From NCBI GenBank assembly GCA_028690215.1, contig JAQVBQ010000003.1, forward strand, positions 8,272 to 72,271: a stretch of DNA of 64,000 nt, given 5' to 3'. The notes beneath the pieces were generated by a model, which did no database searches, had not been told where the DNA came from, and saw only the letters and a list, made by a program, of their open reading frames with translations. Shown one piece after another: positions 59,559-64,000 of this stretch (positions are counted from its first letter, which is position 1; each line of letters opens with the position of its first letter). Source of the DNA: Bacteroidales bacterium (GTDB lineage: Bacteria; Bacteroidota; Bacteroidia; Bacteroidales; UBA932). The translations under genes and the position numbers were made by a program.

Positions 59559-60647
59559 TTAAAAATTAAGATCCATAACCCTCATAAAATTGCCACCCAG
59601 GATTTTGTGTATATCACTTTCCGAATAGCCTCTGTTTACAAGCTCTTCAGTGATGACCGGAAGCTTGTCAACGCCTTCCAGACCGACAGGAGTCACCTCT
59701 ATGCCGTCAAAATCGGAACCAAGCCCGACACTGTCCACTCCTACAAGTTTAACAACATGGTCAATATGGTCGACAACCTCTTTGTATGAAGGTCTTTCCA
59801 AGGCCAGCATGTTTGCAAGAGCCTCATTATATTCAGCTTCATGCTTCTTTTTGTTTCCCTTGTACAAAGCTTCAGCAGCTTCAAATGCATCACACAAAGG
59901 CCAGAATTTGTCAGCATAAACCTTGTTCAGGAAGGGAGGATAAAAATTTATCTGAATCACACCACCGTGAGAAGCGAGATCTCTTATCATCTGATCCGTC
60001 ATGTTTCTTGGCAAATCTGCAATTGCCCTGCAACAAGAGTGTGTTGCAACTACCGGTTTTTTTGAATATTTTAAAACGTCATAAAATGACTCATCAGAGA
60101 TATGCGATACGTCTATAATCATTCCAAGACGGTTCATCTCCTTGATAACCTTCTTTCCGAAAGGGCTGAGACCATTCCATTTTTTCTCCTTAGGTGCGCA
60201 GGAGTCGCAGATATCATTATTCCCGGCATGAGTAAGGGTCATGTAACGGATTCCCATATCATAGAACAATCTTAGTAATGAGAGGTCTTTCTGAATAGGT
60301 AAACCGTTTTCCATTCCTAAGAATATTGCACCCAAGCCCTTTTCTCTCAGTTCAAGGGCGTCCTCCAATGAGAGAGCCACTCCTACTTTATCTTCGTTTT
60401 GTTCAACTGCATCATAGGTTCTGGCAATCAGCTGCAACGCCTTTCTTGTGGCTGCATCCGGTTCAAGCTTGTTTGATGTGTAGATTGCAAAAAAGGCAGC
60501 ATTGAGGCCACCCTCCTTCATTCTTATAAAATCAAAATGCCCTTGTTCATTTTTCTTTCCCATATCGATTCCGTCATACAACCTTAATGGTGAATCGCAG
60601 TGAGAATCAAGAACAAAGGCACTTTCGTGCAACTTTTTATAATTCAT
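59559..60647 (-). CDS. M19-family (renal-type) dipeptidase
   Basis: The 362-residue metallo-dipeptidase has zinc ligands H16 and D18 in LDSHCDSPLRL, the bridging Glu in LGMENGLPI, and histidines in THAGNND, DVSHISDESF and ATHSCCRAIADLPRNMTD. The GVDSVGLGSDFDGIEVTP segment closes the barrel. There is no signal peptide, so it is probably cytoplasmic. It is a second dipeptidase besides the C69 enzyme, fitting peptide-based growth. A near-consensus -7 (TACCTTTA) lies upstream. Confidence 0.94.
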   Translation of the reverse strand: MNYKKLHESAFVLDSHCDSPLRLYDGIDMGKKNEQGHFDFIRMKEGGLNAAFFAIYTSNKLEPDAATRKALQLIARTYDAVEQNEDKVGVALSLEDALELREKGLGAIFLGMENGLPIQKDLSLLRLFYDMGIRYMTLTHAGNNDICDSCAPKEKKWNGLSPFGKKVIKEMNRLGMIIDVSHISDESFYDVLKYSKKPVVATHSCCRAIADLPRNMTDQMIRDLASHGGVIQINFYPPFLNKVYADKFWPLCDAFEAAEALYKGNKKKHEAEYNEALANMLALERPSYKEVVDHIDHVVKLVGVDSVGLGSDFDGIEVTPVGLEGVDKLPVITEELVNRGYSESDIHKILGGNFMRVMDLNF

Positions 60648-60690
60648 AATACCTTTAATTATTTTTTTATAAAGGTAGTAAAAAGGAGAC

Positions 60691-61569
60691 TTAATTTATC
60701 TTTCTAATGCTTGAAATTGAATTCACGGAAGCCTTATTAATGATTGGAGATCCTTTATATTCTATGCTGGAACCTCCGGATACCTCGGCCTCAAGGCTCT
60801 TCTGAACATTTACTACAGCTTTGGAAACTCCGCTTATATCAATATCTGCATCGTTTACAACAAACTCTATTGCATTTAATTTTGACGCACCAGTAACCTC
60901 AGCTTCCATATTATCTCCCGTACCCTTGAGTTTAAGGCCTGCAGCACCTGATATTTCTGCCTCCAGATTTATGATCCTGCCTGTCAGATTCATTGTTGAA
61001 GCACCACTACATTCTACAGAAAGATTAGTGATGTCCTGATTAATGATTGCTGTACATGCCCCTGAAAGCTCATACTCTGCAAAATTCACATTACCCTTTA
61101 ATGATAAATCAGAGGCTCCGCTAAGTGATATTTTTGCACTTTCACATTCTATATCAAGGCCTGAAACAGAAGAGGCTCCACTTATCTGTCCTTTAAATGT
61201 TACCGGTTTGAATGATGAAGATGTTACTAAATCGGACGCACCTGATATAGAGAGCCAAGAGAGTTCGCGTTTCATATTAACCTTAACTTTGATTAATTTG
61301 ATGTTTTTTTTCATGCTTCTTGGCATTCTGTATGTGTCGAGATTAAGATTCAGTTGGCCCATGACTACTTTTGCCACTACATATTGCATAACCTCTTTGT
61401 CTGCAATTACAACTACTGATTCAACATCTGATTTTGTCAGTTCTATATAAAATAGATTTGATGCTGTAATACCTGAAAAATCGTTGGCAATGAAACTTTT
61501 GGTGATCTGTTGTGCTGATGACGCAATGGATATCAGCAATACAGTAATAATTAATAATGCTCTTTTCAT
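60691..61569 (-). CDS. Exported DUF2807 (head-GIN adhesin-like) protein
   Basis: The 292-residue protein has a signal peptide (LLIITVLLISIASSAQQ) and a DUF2807 domain made of repeated short strands with recurring SGAS motifs (LSISGASDLV, GQISGASSVS, ISLSGASDLS, LSGACTAIIN, EVTGASKLN). These predict a parallel beta-helix. Ligand and function are unknown. It is the last gene of an ECF sigma - putative anti-sigma - DUF2807 set, which suggests envelope-stress regulation. Confidence 0.88.
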   Translation of the reverse strand: MKRALLIITVLLISIASSAQQITKSFIANDFSGITASNLFYIELTKSDVESVVVIADKEVMQYVVAKVVMGQLNLNLDTYRMPRSMKKNIKLIKVKVNMKRELSWLSISGASDLVTSSSFKPVTFKGQISGASSVSGLDIECESAKISLSGASDLSLKGNVNFAEYELSGACTAIINQDITNLSVECSGASTMNLTGRIINLEAEISGAAGLKLKGTGDNMEAEVTGASKLNAIEFVVNDADIDISGVSKAVVNVQKSLEAEVSGGSSIEYKGSPIINKASVNSISSIRKIN

Positions 61570-61585
61570 AAATTATATATTTTAG

Positions 61586-62026
61586 TTATTCTATACTTTC
61601 TGCATATGCCAGAAGCTTGTCTGCTCCCTCAATTTTGGTTTTGTAGTAATTTGTTATGATTTCATTCTTGGTCTCCCCCGTCAAGGTCTCCGGTAATTGT
61701 TCCTCCAGAGGAATACTCTCTTTTACAAGTTGGTCCAGGATCATAAGGATGCTTTTTTTATCTCGTTCATCCATAGATGCTGCCAAAACAGTGATCTGAT
61801 CCTCTCTCTCTTTTAGCATCTGCTTATATTTCTCGGGGCCACCATTAAAAAAACTATTATATAACATAGGTGAAACTATGCCGAGTACAAGTATTGCGGC
61901 GGCTATCACATATTTTTTCATATCTATGCCTCCTCTGACATAAAAACGCATTTTGTGACCCAATGGCAATCGGACCTCATCAAAAGCATCCCGGTTGTTT
62001 TCTATAAAATTCTTAAGATTGTCCAT
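61586..62026 (-). CDS. Small single-pass membrane protein, putative anti-sigma factor
   Basis: The 146-residue protein has a cytoplasmic N-terminus of about 36 residues, one membrane helix (YVIAAAILVLGIVSPMLY, about 39-56) and a charged helical extracytoplasmic part. It begins 5 bases after the ECF sigma gene, as membrane anti-sigma factors often do. I recognise no zinc-binding ASD motif (no HX3CX2C), so the role rests on context. The segment MDNLKNFIENNRDAFDEVRLP recurs in similar Bacteroidota genes beside sigma factors. Confidence 0.6.
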   Translation of the reverse strand: MDNLKNFIENNRDAFDEVRLPLGHKMRFYVRGGIDMKKYVIAAAILVLGIVSPMLYNSFFNGGPEKYKQMLKEREDQITVLAASMDERDKKSILMILDQLVKESIPLEEQLPETLTGETKNEIITNYYKTKIEGADKLLAYAESIE

Positions 62027-62031
62027 TTCTG

Positions 62032-62574
62032 CTATTTTTTAATCTTTTCTGTCAAATCTTTCATCAATTTTGCTTTTCCTCTCATATATTGTGATCGTAT
62101 CGATGTTGGTTTTAATAAAGTGATCTGTGCTATTTCATCGTAATCCATCCCTTCAAAAAGATGCAGCGAGAGAATCAGCCTATAACCATCAGGCAAACAT
62201 GACATTGCGTCTTTTACCATCTCCACTGTTATCCCTTTGTAATTGAAGTTATCATCATTCTCACTCTCCTGCTCTACTACATTTCTTTGTAAATCAAATC
62301 CTTCAAGAGAGTCTGTTATTGGTCTTTTTTTTCTGAGCTTGTCTATTGACAGGTTTATACACACTCTTCTCATCCATGCATTTCTGTTCTCTCTGGATTC
62401 AAACTCCTGTTTTGTATCAAGGTATTTAATAATAGTGTCATGCATAATCTCTTCAGCATCCATACTATTATTCAGAATCCTTAGACTCGTACTATACAGG
62501 AATCTGTGGCACTCTTCATAGAGAAGCCTCGAATTGCTATCTTTTTTATCTTTTTTTAAAAAAAATCTCTCCAT
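62032..62574 (-). CDS. ECF-type RNA polymerase sigma-70 factor
   Basis: The 180-residue protein has region 2 (LYSTSLRILNNSMDAEEIMHDTIIKYLD ... RNAWMRRVCINLSIDKLRKK) and region 4 (DAMSCLPDGYRLILSLHLFEGMDYDEIAQITLLKPTSIRSQYMRGKAKLMKDL). It should direct transcription of a small regulon, probably including the two genes downstream. Its start lies 75 bases from the divergent pruA, so the promoters share a short gap. Confidence 0.93.
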   Translation of the reverse strand: MERFFLKKDKKDSNSRLLYEECHRFLYSTSLRILNNSMDAEEIMHDTIIKYLDTKQEFESRENRNAWMRRVCINLSIDKLRKKRPITDSLEGFDLQRNVVEQESENDDNFNYKGITVEMVKDAMSCLPDGYRLILSLHLFEGMDYDEIAQITLLKPTSIRSQYMRGKAKLMKDLTEKIKK

Positions 62575-62610
62575 TTATAACAAATCTCTGCATAATAGAC
62601 GGATTCTGTT

Positions 62611-62618
62611 TAAATTTG
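62611..62618 (+). promoter_or_regulatory. -7 promoter element of pruA
   Basis: TAAATTTG matches TAnnTTTG, 31 bases before the pruA ATG, in the gap divergent from the ECF sigma gene. Confidence 0.55.
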
Positions 62619-62649
62619 TTGCAGGCGAATTAAAATTTTCAATAAAATC

Positions 62650-64000
62650 ATGAATAACTCTATTAACCATTTTCCTCTTCCAGCAAATGAGCCCGTGCTC
62701 AAGTATCTGAAAGACAGTCCGGAAAGAATTGCTCTGGAAAAAGAGCTTGAAAAACAAAGTTCAAATGTAATTGAAATTCCGTTGATTATTGGCGGAAAGG
62801 AGATCTACACAGGAAACACTGCAAAGGTTGTCATGCCTCATAACCATTCACATGTTCTGGCAATTTATCACAAAGCAGGTGAAAAAGAGGTTCAGATGGC
62901 TATAGATGCAGCAATGGATGCACACAAGATTTGGAGTGAAATGAACTGGGCAACCCGTGCTTCGATAATGCTCAAGACCGCTGAGTTGCTCTCTACAAAA
63001 TACAGAGCAACCATCAATGCCGCCACAATGCTTGGCCAAAGCAAGAACATATATCAGGCAGAGATTGATTCTGCTTGTGAAACCATAGATTTTTTCAGGT
63101 TTAACGCCTCATTCGCAGCTGAAATTTACAAAACACAGCCTGCATCAAACTTCAGCCAACTGAACAGAATGGAGTACAGAGCTCTAGAAGGTTTCATCCT
63201 TGCCGTCAGTCCATTCAATTTCACATCTATTGCTTCAAATCTGAATATGGCTCCGGTGATGATGGGCAACACAACTTTGTGGAAACCTGCAACAACTGCA
63301 ATTCTATCCAATTACTGGCTGATGAAGATATTTATTGAAGCCGGCCTTCCTGACGGAGTTGTAAACTTCCTGCCTGGCAGCGGTGCTTTAATAGGAAAGA
63401 TAGCTTTGAGCTCAAAAGACTTTGGTGGAATTCACTTCACAGGTTCAAATACAACATTTAACACTCTTTGGAAAGAGGTTGGTGAAAAATTGTCAACATA
63501 CAAGTCTTATCCTCGACTGGTTGGTGAAACTGGTGGTAAAGACTTTATTTTCGTTCATCCATCGGCTCAGGCAAGAGAGGTTGCAACTGCCGCATTCTGT
63601 GGTGCTTATGAATTCCAGGGTCAGAAATGCTCTGCTGCTTCAAGGATGTATGTACCTGAATCTTTGTGGGCTGAAGTGAAAAATGAGATGACATCTTTTG
63701 CATCACAGGTTAAAATGGGTGATGTGATGGATTATCGTAATTTTATAAATGCGGTTATTGATGAGGCTTCATTTGAGAATATCGTATCTTATATAGAGTA
63801 TGCAAAAAAATCAAAAGATGCTGAGATAGTCTTTGGCGGAACATACGATAAGTCTGTGGGTTATTTTGTTGCCCCAACTCTTATCCTGACTACCGATCCT
63901 CATTTCAAGAGTATGGAGGAGGAGATTTTCGGCCCTGTGCTTACAGTATATATATACAAGGACAATGAAGTATTTGAGACAGCAGAGATTTGTAACACAA
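62650..64000 (+). CDS. pruA: L-glutamate gamma-semialdehyde (1-pyrroline-5-carboxylate) dehydrogenase, 3' truncated by window edge
   Basis: The ORF track misses this gene because it runs off the window. From ATG 62650 the frame stays open for 450 codons. It reads NHFPLPANEPVLKYL, the start of the P5C dehydrogenase family, then AVSPFNFTSIASNLNMAP and GGIHFTGSN. The catalytic glutamate is E293 (GETGGKD) and the nucleophile is C327 (QGQKCSAASR), with EEIFGPVLTVYIY near the edge. It oxidises glutamate semialdehyde to glutamate in proline or arginine breakdown. Only the last roughly 90 residues are missing. Confidence 0.95.
   Translation, partial: MNNSINHFPLPANEPVLKYLKDSPERIALEKELEKQSSNVIEIPLIIGGKEIYTGNTAKVVMPHNHSHVLAIYHKAGEKEVQMAIDAAMDAHKIWSEMNWATRASIMLKTAELLSTKYRATINAATMLGQSKNIYQAEIDSACETIDFFRFNASFAAEIYKTQPASNFSQLNRMEYRALEGFILAVSPFNFTSIASNLNMAPVMMGNTTLWKPATTAILSNYWLMKIFIEAGLPDGVVNFLPGSGALIGKIALSSKDFGGIHFTGSNTTFNTLWKEVGEKLSTYKSYPRLVGETGGKDFIFVHPSAQAREVATAAFCGAYEFQGQKCSAASRMYVPESLWAEVKNEMTSFASQVKMGDVMDYRNFINAVIDEASFENIVSYIEYAKKSKDAEIVFGGTYDKSVGYFVAPTLILTTDPHFKSMEEEIFGPVLTVYIYKDNEVFETAEICNT

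Noticed and set aside
62575-62757. 60-residue minus-strand ORF between sigma gene and pruA
   Set aside because: It overlaps the start of pruA in antisense and has no domain or ribosome-binding context.

Overview
The window reads as a low-GC, anaerobic member of the Bacteroidota, most likely Bacteroidales; the genus cannot be fixed from sequence alone. Evidence: repeated TAnnTTTG -7 promoter elements in front of well-supported genes, lipoproteins with Bacteroidota-style signals (one followed by SKDD, resembling a surface-export signal), a DUF2807 head-GIN protein behind an ECF sigma factor, a PPi-type phosphofructokinase, a flavodiiron protein, HydG and a full lysine-fermentation operon. Coding density is high, neighbouring genes often overlap by 1-20 bases, and I found no rRNA, tRNA, CRISPR array, prophage or insertion sequence.

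Layout. 1-4250 (+): end of an SRAP/HMCES-type protein, a lone receiver-domain protein, a GHL10 glycosidase-like lipoprotein, then umuD - vanZ-like - umuC. 4231-7132 (-): GH13 amylase and PPi-dependent phosphofructokinase. 7199-20418: ligA, a flavodiiron protein, a thioesterase, a YihY membrane protein, hydG, spoT, two envelope proteins, ispG, and a convergent NfeD protease. 20496-27726: C69 dipeptidase, carA-carB, and rmuC on the other strand.

27787-36134 (+) is the most unusual segment. A MarR regulator is followed by tightly coupled hdrC-hdrB-hdrA-hdrC'-membrane/hdrD genes, then by a cysteate-synthase-like enzyme and a SulP anion transporter, ending at a bidirectional hairpin (36190-36223). 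I suggest, as inference, a membrane-linked Hdr-like redox complex tied to sulfite/sulfonate metabolism.

36248-48101 (-) is a 12-gene lysine-fermentation operon. In transcription order: CoA-transferase subunit A, kal, kce, two kdd paralogues, kamA, kamB, kamC (MutS-like), kamD, kamE, CoA-transferase subunit B, thiolase. L-lysine is isomerised by KamA to beta-lysine and then by KamDE to 3,5-diaminohexanoate. Kdd and Kce then yield acetoacetate and 3-aminobutyryl-CoA, Kal makes crotonyl-CoA, and CoA-transferase plus thiolase convert acetoacetate to acetyl-CoA. Butyryl-CoA dehydrogenase is not in the window. The upstream region (48102-48282) is dense with repeats and dyads.

48282-64000: acyltransferase and acyl-CoA synthetase (-), a degenerate YyaL-family protein (+), queA (-), an AT-rich intergenic operator array, an XRE regulator, pyrD, cinA, a serine hydrolase (+), SDR and M19 dipeptidase (-), DUF2807 protein, putative anti-sigma factor and ECF sigma factor (-), and the first 450 codons of pruA (+), cut by the window edge.
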